Of a DNA stretch of 64,000 bases, positions 23,697 to 34,230 are shown in pieces. Position 1 is the first letter of the stretch, and every line of letters starts with the position of its first letter. The notes beneath the pieces are model-generated. The model was not told the origin of the DNA, searched no databases, and saw only the letters and a list, made by a program, of their open reading frames with translations. The stretch comes from Cryptomeria japonica (taxonomy: Eukaryota > Streptophyta > Pinopsida > Cupressales > Cupressaceae), in the NCBI RefSeq assembly GCF_030272615.1, contig NC_081406.1:168476361-168540360 (forward strand). Direction: 5' to 3'. Both the position numbers and the translations under genes were made by a program.

Positions 23697-25559
23697 TCAC
23701 TGGGTGCTCCCTCTATCCTCCTCATCCCTGCCATGTCTCGCATATGATGTCCCTCTTGGTCCTGGCTGTGGTGGTCTCATCGGTCCACTCACCCCCATGC
23801 TGCTCAATGACCGCCAAGAGCATGACCTGCTCTCTGTCCTCGATCGTGCTCGATATGAAGGTGCTCTCCGCTCTAGTGGAACTGCACTCTCATATAGTGT
23901 CCTCCAATACAGTCTCTCCTCGCCGGTCTCTACCAGCATCTATGCCATCTACCATGCACTGGCATCCCTAATCGACCCAATGAACTCAGGGACTCTCTGT
24001 CCCTCTCGCTGTGCCTGAGCTATGGCTGTATCTCGAGCCTCTGTGAGTTTGGCTATCTCCGCTCTGAACTGCTCATGCTGTCTCTCCAATGTTGCAATAT
24101 AGTCCTGCTGACTCGCTATGGTAGCCCTACACCTGTCCATCTCCTCTGTCCTAGCTATCCCTGGCTCTAGAGGAATATCCTGCAATGTCTCCTGATCAGC
24201 TGAGTCTGGCTCCTCATCGTCCTCACCACCATCATCTCCATCATCTCCGTCCCCATCATCCTCATCACCCCCATCATCCTCATTACCCTCGTCATCATCA
24301 TCCTCCTCACCATCATCCTCCTCATCCTCATCATCCTCCTCGTCCTCATCATCTCCCTCCTCTCTTGTGAGTGGGAAGTCCTCATGTCTCCTCGGTACTG
24401 GAATGTCAGGATCAGTTAAAGGCACTAGCCGTCATCATGCAAACCATGTCTCATACTCCTCTGTCGTCCTCGCATCTACCACATCTGACCACCACTCCCA
24501 CTGTCTCTGCTGTAGCTGTGTAAAGTCGGCATATGCTATGTTTGGCTGAATCATACTCCCCCACTGACTCGTCTCTCGGTGAGATCGGGCAAAGCATGCA
24601 GTCCTCCTGGGTACATCTTGCGTCTCTCCAAACTGTCGTCTGACCCTCTCTGGCAGGTACAACTCAATCACTCTCTGGCGGTTTACTGGTCGCCCAATCA
24701 GGTACCTCTCCTGTCTGCAATATGGTAACTCCTCATGATCATCTGACCATCCGGGGCAATCTCGATATGGCCTCCATATGAACTCTGTCAGTCTGTCTAA
24801 CTCATGTCGCCAATACAATATGTATCCAAACAGACCCTGTCTCAGTGCTCCACCATAGCTATACACATATGGTCGGTGTGGTACTACCTGTCTATCTGTA
24901 ATCGGTCGACATATGGCAATATGCTCAAATGCCCATACCTGAAGCAATGTAACTCCACAGCTCAATGTCTACACTCCCTGATACGCTATCTGATGCAGCT
25001 GAAAATAGAGCATCGCCAGTACACATGGTCCCCATGCATACACTATCCCCTCTGTCGCCATCCGCTCTAGTACCCTTCCCCAGCCAATAGGGAATCCATG
25101 TCCTCATCTATCAGCTGCTAGAAGACATGCTATCACAACTGCTATCACCACATATCGTCGGTCATACTCGGAAGCCATGCTCTCCCAGTCGATCTCCCTC
25201 TCGACAATGTCCAGATCATCTGTGTCGCACTCAAATAGCCTGCATAACACGTCTCTACCTATCACTAGGTCATACTCTATCATCTCCCCATGTATCGGAA
25301 TGCAGAGGATGCGCCATACATCCTCTAGAGTCATCGTCGCCTCGCCAGTTGCCAAATGGAATGAGGAGGTCTCCGAGTGCCATCGCTCTACCAATGCGGT
25401 AAGCAATCCTGTGTTTGCCCTAATCTTGGGCATGTATGTGATGTAATATATCCCTAGTCCATCTAATGTGTCTCTCTCTGTGCTCCTGAGTCTATGTCGT
25501 AGCATGAAACAGTCAGGTCGATTCTCCCACGTGATCAACAGATACTGTCGACTCTGCAT
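23697..25559 (-). pseudogene. antisense plant mobile domain (PMD) protein, broken
   Basis: Reads opposite to the element from ATG 25559 (MQSRQYLL). The N-terminal half matches the PMD (aminotransferase-like, MAIN/MAIL type) pattern: ETSSFHLATGEATMTLEDV, then LLQVWAFEHIAICRP and a WRPY motif. Then comes a long Asp/Glu tract (about 24370-24190) and a coiled coil (about 24150-24000), ending in an Arg/Ser-rich tail. In-frame stops: TGA 25104-25106, TAG 24969-24971, tandem TGA 24432-24437, TAG 23949-23951 and 23940-23942. The TGA stops sit in former CGA-like contexts. PMD genes are known both as host genes for gene silencing and as captured ORFs in plant transposons. Position and orientation match antisense extra ORFs of Tat-lineage elements. 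Confidence 0.75.
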
Positions 25560-25734
25560 CACAATCGGGGCATCATTTTGTCAGTTTTAGGGTTTGCTCC
25601 TATGGGTTGCATTTCCTCATTTTCATGTCCAATCAGGGTGTTTTTCATCTACATTGACCTATCCTACCCTTGTCCCCCCTTTTCAGGTCATTTGCATGCA
25701 GTTTTGAGTTAAAAGTGAGTCATTTTTGGACTCT

Positions 25735-25841
25735 TGCGCCTGTGTAAGAGAAACTGCGCCTGTGTCAGGTAGATTGCGCTTGTGTCTTCCTACACAAGCG
25801 CAGAACTCCCAACACAAGCACAGAATTAGATGACACAAGCG
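25735..25841. repeat. inverted array of TGCGCTTGTGT with perfect 11 bp hairpin
   Basis: Three forward copies (25735, 25753, 25773) face three inverted copies (25790, 25810, 25831). The central pair forms a perfect 11 bp stem, TGCGCTTGTGT/ACACAAGCGCA, with a 6-base loop at 25773-25800. It lies 175 bases upstream of the antisense ORF start and uses the motif of the 16406-16518 array. Confidence 0.92.
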
Positions 25842-26361
25842 CAGAAGTCATCTTTTGCATCCCCTGTGGGCCCCGCAATGTCCCGCAAATGCGTCAAATT
25901 CATGAAATTCAACACATGGGTTTTCGAGATACATACCACTGCTCCTGCGTCCTCTGATCATCTGAATGTGCGTACACATTCTCCAAGGTGATCTACCCTT
26001 GGAATGTTCGCCATCTCTCTGCACGTGTCCTTGTCCAGAGCAACAAATTCTCCTCTTTGGCTAGTAAAAATGAGCAATTTTCACTCTCTTGATCTCAATT
26101 ATAGCTCCTTGTCATTGCATAGATGGACGTGCATCCTCTCCATCTTATGTTGGTCACGGTCTTGTGCCTCTTAAATTGCTTGTCCTTCATGCATCCGATA
26201 TCCGATTGTCAGTCCGTTCAATCCTATCATTTTTATCCATCAATTGGCCTCTTTCCTGCATGTTTTTGGCCAATTCCTCGAGGGGCATGCATATGTCATT
26301 GTCATTGTCTGGGGCATTTTCATTATTGTTCTTTGAAACAACGCTCAGAATCACATTGTCT
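25842..26361. other. non-coding region before the inner 3' LTR
   Basis: No recognised gene. An open frame at 26089 continues into the LTR and has no known motif. The upstream region of the antisense ORF, and so perhaps its promoter, would be here; no clear TATA box was picked out. Confidence 0.4.
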
Positions 26362-26376
26362 CAAAGAGGGGCAAAA
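26362..26376 (+). promoter_or_regulatory. polypurine tract of the inner element
   Basis: CAAAGAGGGGCAAAA directly precedes the TGTAGACACC start of the 3' LTR, the expected plus-strand priming site. Confidence 0.8.
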
Positions 26377-28020
26377 TGTAGACACCCAAAAATGGTCAAA
26401 CGCTTGCGAGGTCATACTTTAACATTTGCGCATTGCCTCATTTTAGGTTTTTGCGTCGCATTAACATTTCTCCTATGTCACGCACTTGGTCTTTATCATT
26501 TGCGAACATCGAGTCATTATTCTATATTCTTCAATCATCTCGTCCTCGAATTTGGTCTTGTCGACAACATTATCCAATCATGATTTTGATCGAACTTATC
26601 TTGTTGCATCAATGTGCGTGCTAATTTGTCATCATTTTGGATATCGTCAATCCTAATTAGGGTTTTGTCCTCCTATCAATCTTGCGATCGATTTGTCATC
26701 AATCATTGCTCTCTTATCAATCTTATCATTTTGGACATCATCAATCCTAATTAGGGTTTTGTCCTCTTTTCAATCTTATCATCTGGCGATCGGTTTATCA
26801 ATCTTGTCATTTTACGATCGATTTGTCATCGATCGTTGTCATGTTGGATTTTGTCATTTTGGCGATTGATTTGTCATCGATCGTGGTCATTTCCAATCTT
26901 GTCATCTTGCAATCTATTTTGTCATCGATTCTTGTCCTTTTGTCAATCTTGTGATTTTGCGACCGATTTGTCATCGATCGTTGTTTGTCTCAATTATGTC
27001 AATTTGGATCAATTTGTCATTGTTCCTCGTCAATTGGTGCATTTCTCAATCAAATTGTTTATCGCATTGGTCATTTATCAATTCAAAATCATGACATTAA
27101 TTATCTTCAATCAAGACCTAATTGTCATTTTTGCACTTCTAATTCGCCTTCTAGGGTTTTATGATTTATTCATTTAACCTAATTTGTCATTTCTTCCTCT
27201 AGGATTACTAAATTATTTATTAATCCTAAGTCTTCTCATTACAATTAAATCTTCATTTAATTGGCTAATTATTCTTCCTCTTGTAAATTAATTAATAAAT
27301 GACAAATTGTTAATTAATTTACCTAATTTCTTCTAGTTCCTAATTTCCTATTTTTCCATCAATTTCTAATTCCTAATTTGTCATCAATTTCAATTTTCTA
27401 ATTTTCTCAATTTCTAATTTCTTTTCCCTCCTATTTCATCTCCTAATTCTATGGGAATGACATTTCAATTTGTCATAAATTGTCATAATTGATAATCAAT
27501 CAATTTTGACATAGAATGTGTCATAATTTGTCATCAATTATCAATCAATCAAATTGTACATGGAATGTGCATAATTTGTCATAATTTGTCATATTGATTT
27601 GCAATTTCCATTTGAATTGCATCATGATAATCTTGTCATTTATCCAATTCTTCTATAAATTGGATGATTTTCAATCAAGGCTAATAATCCTTAATCCCGA
27701 ATCCCTAATCAAACTATCGAATTTATGCTTCTAGTACTCTTGACCAAATAACCAATATCCATCTTGCTTTCAATTGTATGTGTGCACTTGTAGGTGAGAT
27801 CCACAAATCCATTTGAAGAGGAAAGAAGAACAATGGAGCCACATGGAAGAAGCATCCAAATCGTCATCTGGTTTGCATGATATTTGCTTTTGAATGCTTT
27901 GTTTTTATGTCTCTATTGAGTGTGCTTGGGAATTAGATCATTGCAATGTGTGTTTGGGATTGAGCTAGTAATGATGAATATGTTTCTATTGTTTTGATGA
28001 TTCCTAATTCCAATGCTATA
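26377..28020 (+). repeat. 3' LTR of the inner element
   Basis: 1,644 bp, the same length as the 5' LTR with about 23 mismatches and no indel seen by eye. Most differences are transitions, many at CG (for example CGAG versus TGAG and GTCGAC versus GTCAAC). Its last bases read CTATA where the 5' LTR has CTACA. Confidence 0.93.
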
Positions 28021-28025
28021 GATAT

Positions 28026-30428
28026 ATGTTTTGAGGTAGACACCGATTACTGCTATGTGAATGCTGTAGAACCAAGGACTCAATATTTGCCACCAATGGG
28101 TTACGAGATTGACTGTGATATCACACAACAACAAATTGATGCATATCTCACACTACCAAGGCATGCTATTGAATTGAGATATGGAACTTATGAAGAAGTG
28201 AAGAGAAAAGTGAAAATGAGCATTGTAGTACCTAAAGCTACAAGAAAGGCTACAAAGATGATAAAGGTTTTATCTGATAAATTCAAAGAAGAATCCTCCT
28301 CTACACCTGTCAAGGGCACTCTTTCCATTACTGAAGAGGAATCAGAAGCTCGAGAGGCAGCAATAACATTGAGTATTGAGTTGCCTAAGGGTAAAGTGTT
28401 AAAAAGAAAGAAACTGGACACTTCAAAGGCCCTACCGACTCCACCAACAAAGAGACCTAACACTAGAGCATTAGCTGCATCACCGAGTAAGAAAAAAAAG
28501 AGTGTTACTATTCCCAAGGTAACCAAGACCTACAAGAAATCTACTCAGAGACTTATTTTGGCAAAAGAATCTAGTGATACAGAATCAGAAGATGCCAACA
28601 AATTCCAGATTGTAAAGAGCAAAAAGGTAAATATTCATAGTGCTGAAAACTTTTGTGCCAATCTTAAAGAATATGGTGGATTTGCAGGGTTTAGATATGT
28701 CAAGTATGAGACTAGGAATAATGATGAGAAGTGACAAATTGAAGAAGTTGTCATTTGCACACTTCTAAAGTTTTGGCTAGCTCTATTAGAACTAGTAAAG
28801 TCACTTCCGAGTGAATTGTACTTACATATTGATAACAGGTGGAAATATGCAATGGACTCAAAGAAACAAATTAGAGAACGAAGTCTAGTCCATCTATTTT
28901 CTAATGTGTCTGTAGAAGAATTAAAGGAGCATTTGACAACCTACAATTCTAAATTTCTTGTCAAACAAAGAGCCTTGAAATTGATGAATGGGCTATATAT
29001 TGATGTAGAAAATGAAACAAAAGCCAAGTGGCAGGAAATCTTCAAACTAAAGGATATCAGTGAACAATCTCAAGTTGAAATTGTTGATGTCACCGAACAA
29101 GATTCTCATGTCATCGAGCAAGGTCCTGACGCTACCAAGCAAGACCCGGCTGACACTATTCAAATTGATGAAAATGTCATGGATGCAGAAGCACCAGAGC
29201 AGGAAATGATAGAAGGCACTACCTATGTAAAACTTGTATCTAGTGAATCTGTCTTAGAACAAGTTCAACCTTATCCATCGGTCAAGCCACTTGTCTCTAC
29301 CGAAGCTCCTAAAGATACAGTATAGGGCACCAAAGGTCACCAGTCTAAAGCAGCAGAAGGTACAACTCAAGAAATGACCTCTCAAGCACAAAAAATGTTA
29401 TAGCTGAGACCCCCAGTACCGAGACACCCAAGGACACCACAACAGCTATAGGAACTGAGCAAAGTGTTACCTCTACCGAGCAACCTACTGAGGGTTACCA
29501 AGCCTCACAAGCAATTGTCTTGGTACAATCGACCAAAGGTAAAGAGAAGAAGGTGAAAAAGCATAGTTTTAAAGTTGATTTAACTAAACCGATAGTGTTT
29601 CCCAATGTGGATATTTCAAAATTAAAGGGGCAAGCACTTATTGATTTCGGTGAACTATGCAAAGCAAAGACCGAACAAGAAAAACAAATGGCCATTCAAA
29701 AGAAGAATAAAGTACTACAAAAGGTGAAGACACTGCTAACATAAATGCTACCATCAGCTACAGTGTCAATCGATGCAGCCATCCACATTCAACTAGATGA
29801 ACTCCTTACTCAAATAGAAACATCTGGAGTTGATGCATTTGAGTACTTGAGCAAGATAAAAGACAAAGAGCTTACTGCAAAAATGATTGAAGAGGTACAA
29901 AAAGCTCTATCTATTGGAAAAGTCAAGCTTGTCAAATTCATTGCTGAGTTGTCCCCTCAACTCAAGCATATTCTTTATTTATTGCAGAAACTTTGTACAT
30001 TTTCCTTATTTATTAAAGATATCAAGAATAAAACTGATGCAATTGAGAAAGAGATCACCGATCTCTCAAATAAGTTGACCACAGAGCCCAATTCTGTTCA
30101 TAATTTTTATACCAAGCTTCAACAGCTCATGGCTCAATAGTTAGAACTCAAAAATGAAGAGCATAAGATCAGGATGGATATAATAACCCTCCAGACATTA
30201 TCCCTTCCTCATCTCTCATCAGTTCAGGAACAGATTACCAGAGCTACATGCCTATCTACTACACAAGAGGGAAGCACTCTCAATGGCTTAATATCACTAT
30301 TGGCTGATATTCAAGCACAAAATTCTTTAATGGAAAGTGTAAAGGATGCACTCTCAGTCACACTCACCAACGCCCGGAAGAAGTATAAATCTATTTTTGA
30401 TCAGTTACCGCCCCCGAATGGCAATTAA
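28026..30428 (+). pseudogene. ORF2 of the outer element, 3' part (unknown protein)
   Basis: Continues the protein cut at 14635: KDDI joins CFEVDTDYCYVNAVEP in frame once the inner element and one TSD copy are removed. It includes a conserved-looking YLPPMGYEIDCDITQQQIDAYL stretch (part shown), a Lys-rich basic segment (about 28395-28560, perhaps a nuclear signal), helical sequence to 29325, then a Thr/Glu/Gln-rich acidic linker and a helical C-terminus ending SIFDQLPPPNGN at 30428. Breaks: TGA 28732, TAG 29326, a frameshift between 29325 and 29519, TAA 29742 and TAG 30138. Total length of both parts is about 1,120 codons. No family recognised. It may be a structural or env-position protein, but that is speculation. 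Confidence 0.68.
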
Positions 30429-30440
30429 GTTTTTGATGTT

Positions 30441-30768
30441 TGTCAAAAAAGGGGAGTAATACTACATAAGGGGAGTAATATACTATACTTACGGAGTGAT
30501 ACAGTTTTGAGTATTGTATACAGGGGAGTATACCGAGCAAAGTATACAGAGTATGCATAGCAAGCAAAGCACACAAGCACAAAACCGAGCATGCAAAATT
30601 AGAGTTATGTACAGAATAATGATAAGGGGAGTATATCTAAATACACTATTTCATTGACTATTGTATTTACTATCAAGTATAGTCATTTTGCAAGTATATA
30701 GATTTTTGAGTTATGACTTTGAAAGTAGTTTTTTTTCAAACATCTCAGCTAATGTCAAAAGGGGAGAT
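30441..30768 (+). promoter_or_regulatory. cluster of polypurine tracts before the outer 3' LTR
   Basis: AAAAAAGGGGAG at about 30446, then AAGGGGAG, CAGGGGAG and AAGGGGAG phrases at about 30468, 30520 and 30625, and the terminal TCAAAAGGGGAGAT at 30755-30768 touching the LTR. Several PPT-like copies before the 3' LTR are known from the Sirevirus branch of copia. The last one is the likely true primer site. Confidence 0.65.
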
Positions 30769-31919
30769 TGTTACTACTTATCAAGTTGCCATTAGTTTTA
30801 TATTCAAAGTCATACTATACATTCTAGTTAGTTAGCACTACCGAATCATGCAGTCAGTATATACATAGAGAAGTCGGTATGCACAGTCTAGTCGGTTACA
30901 GAAGAAAGCAATTACAGAATACAGTATACACTGAGTTGTCTACCGAGTATCTTTTTGAGACTACCGAGCAGTAAAGATGACACACCGAATTGACATACAC
31001 TGAGCGAAACGTGTTACCAGATACATTGAACCTTGACATGCATATGAAAATGTGTTACAAGATTGAGGCACATCTAACTGTTATTACATTGGAAATTGCA
31101 CCAGAAGATTGTGTATGATTTTGAGATCAATCTAACCAATGAAATATTTTATTTAGTTATTCACTCGAGGAATCTTGTTTGTAAGATCGAAGCAATGAAT
31201 TGGATCACCGTTTTAAGAGATCTATATATACAACATAAGTGAAGTGCATGTATGAATGAAGGAAGACTGTTACAGAGACACAGAGGTCACTGAGAAGGTT
31301 TTCAGAGAACAGTCGAAGAACAGAGTAAACAGAAGGGTTTACCAAGTTACTATATGGGTTACCGAGGTATGCTGTAAGCAAGGTAATCTTATTCTGAGCA
31401 CATAGAATCTGCTATAACATTTCAAATGTAAAGTTGCAGATATTTGTAATAATTTTATTGTAATATTGTGAAGATTGAAAGAGAAACCATTAACAGGGTA
31501 AAAGACTCCAACCAAGTCTATAAATTGTAAAGCCTCTAACTAGGTGTAGCATTCATAATAAATATTGTAAAATCCTTTAGCAAGGTAGATCTAACAGATC
31601 TTGTTACTCCTAATAGGGTAAGCTATCAAAAATAGCTAAATGTAGCTCTAATCGAGCATTCTTTATTATTGCAGTAGTGAAGTTGTGGGTGCCATCCCCA
31701 CCGCAGTTTTTCTCTCTAACCAAGAGTTTCTGCGTAACCAAAATATATGTGTTATGGAGTGAATCATGTATGATTGTTATCTATTTGTTTTAACTTTATT
31801 TTATGTTACTGCACTATTTTGTTTATGCATAACAGTAAGGTTATTATTGAAGAAAAGTTTTGGAGTACTGATTCACCCCTCCCCTCTCAGTACATTAGCT
31901 TTCCATATTGGGCCTAACA
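30769..31919 (+). repeat. 3' LTR of the outer element
   Basis: 1,151 bp pair of 10552-11705, ending GGCCTAACA and followed by the TSD CTTCA. Has the same TATA-like, CTAAC-array and CCCCACCGCAGTTTTT features. Confidence 0.92.
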
Positions 31920-33107
31920 CTTCACTACATTTTGTATTAATATTTAATATTTTTTTAAAATACTATTATTTCTATATCTTGTTATTTAGATTTTTTGGAT
32001 TTATATGTTATACTTGAATATAAATGTTTTCTTTATTTTTACTTATCACATTTAAAATTTATATAAAAATAAAAGCTTACATAATAAGAAAGCATGTATA
32101 AAAATGGCAATGGAAGTTATTACTTCAATTTTGATGGCAATCTTCTCGTACAAATAACGTATCTCACTAGTTTGTAAATAAGAGAAATTTCCACTCTAAC
32201 ATTGCATCTTTTAATTATCATAAAAACTGTGAAATGGCGAGTAAATATTGATATGCACAATAAATATACAAAACTTCATTGAATTTTTAATAAATTTTTA
32301 AATCTCTAAAATATTTAATTAATTTAATCTTTCAATAAAAATAATTTAACTTGTATGATTAGATAAGAATCATCTTCATGAAAATTAAAATAGAAAAATA
32401 TTAGAATTTGTATTTTAGTATATTTTATAGCTCTACAACTATTATCTATTGCCTCACCCACACTCTATCCAAGCAAGCACTTAAGAGAACCTCTATTGTA
32501 AAAATAAGTAATGCACTATTAAGGATGTCATGGCATGCTTCTAAGTCATCCTTAGGCACCACCAACAAAAGAACATAATTTTAAGGATGCATACATGCAT
32601 TAAACAATCCAACTTAGTAAATAAGTACACAACATACCAAATGTTGTGCACACACAACCTTTTTCATTATTCATAGATAATTATGGAAATATCTCAACAA
32701 CAAAAATTACTTAAAAGCATGTCACAAGAGAGAATTTTTTTAAAAAAGAACAAAATGACGTCCCTCAACAATAAATAACACAAGGAAGTTAACAAAAAGG
32801 AAACTGTTGTAAAAATTATAAAAATAGTTGATTTCAAAAGAATATACATTTGTGAAATCAAATACCTTACTCCACATTTCCTTCAAACAGAGTAGTGTAA
32901 ATTATTCAATATGATACAAAATGTGAAGATATGGATGATATGGTTACGTAATGAATGATCCCACAAAACCCATTTAAGATTTATGATGAAAGTCTTCAAT
33001 GCAAAAGATATAAAAGTTTAAGAAACAAGAGATGAAGAAAAAAAGGAAAATAGAAAACTATACAATGGAGAGGGGAAAGATTTAGTGGAAGTATCTCTAA
33101 AAAAAAG
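31920..33107. other. AT-rich DNA right of the outer element
   Basis: Begins with the TSD and should be the continuation of the LRR-gene intron. It is very AT-rich. No malectin or kinase exon was recognised here, so the rest of the receptor gene is either far away, decayed or absent. Confidence 0.5.
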
Positions 33108-34230
33108 TGACAACCCATTGCTCCAGAATCAGGAATCACTGAGAGGGGGATGAATTGGTGATCTACCATTTAGCAGATTTTAAAAACTTAACTTTAAACC
33201 ACCAGAAGAAAACACTTGAAACTAAAATGAAGAAGCATAGAACAAGCAACTACAAAAGCATAACACTGGATTTTTACGTGGAAACCCAAATGGGAAAAAC
33301 CACGGTGGGATTTGAACCCACAATATTATTCCACTATGGCCGGTAGCAAAATAATATTACAATATGGGAATGCACAAGCATTCAGGCACACTGCCTAGAG
33401 CTCATTGCTCAATTACAATAACCCAGAAGACTACAACTCTCAGGTAAGTCTCACTAACTTACTAACTAATTACAATGAAGAATTACAAAAAAAATGAACT
33501 GTGAAATAGCATCTCCAATGCTTGGATGAGTTCTAGTTGAGTGCCAAAATACTGACTGTGTCACCTTCTCTATTTTGCTCTATTCTGCCCTTCTCTCTAT
33601 CTCAGTCAGCTACCAGATCAAGAATGTGCATGTGAAACTATGCCAAAATGGATTCTAGATCACCTCTCACTCGCATACAATCACATCATCCACCAAAAAG
33701 GTCATCCACACCAAACTTATATATTGGTAATCACAAAATATGTCATACATCATGTCAGCTTGCAAGTGTAGTTCGTGTAGTCACATGTCGGCTCGACTGG
33801 ATCACCAAAAATAATAATAAAATGATGTGTCTAAGTCAGCCCAATCATCCCAAACATGATTCAATACACCAAAATCACCATAAATCTTCCGAACAAAAAA
33901 TGCTTTGTTCTTCCTGAAATACCGGTTAACACCTGCTTTTGGATATGAAGAATTATGATCACCAAATCGAATCTCCATGAAGAGTTTCCATCAATGACAA
34001 CCCTAAACCAATAATCAGCCACCAAAAATCATCAAAAATCATCTAATGAGTGTCAATTGCTAACACCGATGACAACAAGAGAAAAATGTTACATATTAGG
34101 AAATGCTACAAATCTAGTTTCACAAATCAATTGTAGATCAATGAATGGATAAAGAACATGTCAAGGAAAAAGTGTTCAAAAAATCAAGAATAATGTGAGG
34201 ATTAAGGTAAATGGTACCTTAATCCTAACA
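33108..34230 (-). repeat. minus-strand copia-type LTR (probable 3' LTR)
   Basis: Read on the minus strand it starts TGTTAGGATTAAGG at 34230, directly after a purine-rich ATGGGAGAA, and ends near 33108 with GTTGTCA, about 1,120 bp. It contains antisense forms of the shared module (TTTTTACGTGG at 33274, CCACGGTGGG at 33300). No TSD matches across the ends, which fits a 3' LTR with internal DNA to the right rather than a solo LTR. The 33108 edge is less certain than the 34230 edge. Confidence 0.6.

Larger units (their letters stand above)
14636..28020 (+). mobile_element. inner pol-less LTR element with sense ORF and antisense PMD ORF
   Basis: Flanked by GATAT on both sides (14631-14635 and 28021-28025), with two 1,644 bp LTRs, TGTAGACACC at the left end, a PBS-like TGGTGAACCCGAC and a PPT. 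It sits inside ORF2 of the outer element, whose frame resumes exactly after it. The internal 10 kb has no gag-pol motif. It holds a 2 kb leader, a low-complexity sense ORF (18372-21275), a minisatellite and an antisense plant mobile domain ORF (25559-23697). Antisense extra ORFs are known from the Ty3/gypsy Tat lineage, so a Tat-derived large retrotransposon derivative is my best guess. LTR divergence is about 23 mismatches by eye (1.4%). Confidence 0.9.
10552..31919 (+). mobile_element. outer pol-less LTR retrotransposon with two ORFs
   Basis: Complete LTR element flanked by the 5 bp duplication CTTCA (10547-10551 and 31920-31924). It has LTRs of about 1,150 bp, a PBS and a PPT. Removing the inner insertion (14636-28020 plus one GATAT copy) leaves an element of about 8.0 kb. 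Its internal region encodes a coiled-coil/zinc-knuckle ORF1 and a long ORF2, but no protease, integrase, RT or RNase H motif. It is therefore non-autonomous and fits the published idea of gag-only LTR elements (TR-GAG), except that ORF2 is extra. The PBS and shared LTR modules suggest a copia origin (inference). LTRs differ by roughly 5% by eye. Confidence 0.88.

Noticed and set aside
24167-24385. Met/Arg-rich and His/Pro-rich open frames opposite and beside the acidic tract
   Set aside because: Shadow frames of the GAT/GAG-rich Asp/Glu codons in the antisense PMD ORF.
32090-32160. Possible downstream receptor exon (GNGSYYFNFDGNLL-like reading)
   Set aside because: No convincing splice sites in phase and no resemblance to malectin or kinase motifs strong enough to call.
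33290-33330. tRNA T-arm-like TGGGTTCAAATCCCA on the minus strand
   Set aside because: It lies in a copia LTR where sister LTRs carry the CCCCACCGTGG module; no acceptor stem, D-arm or anticodon arm fits around it.
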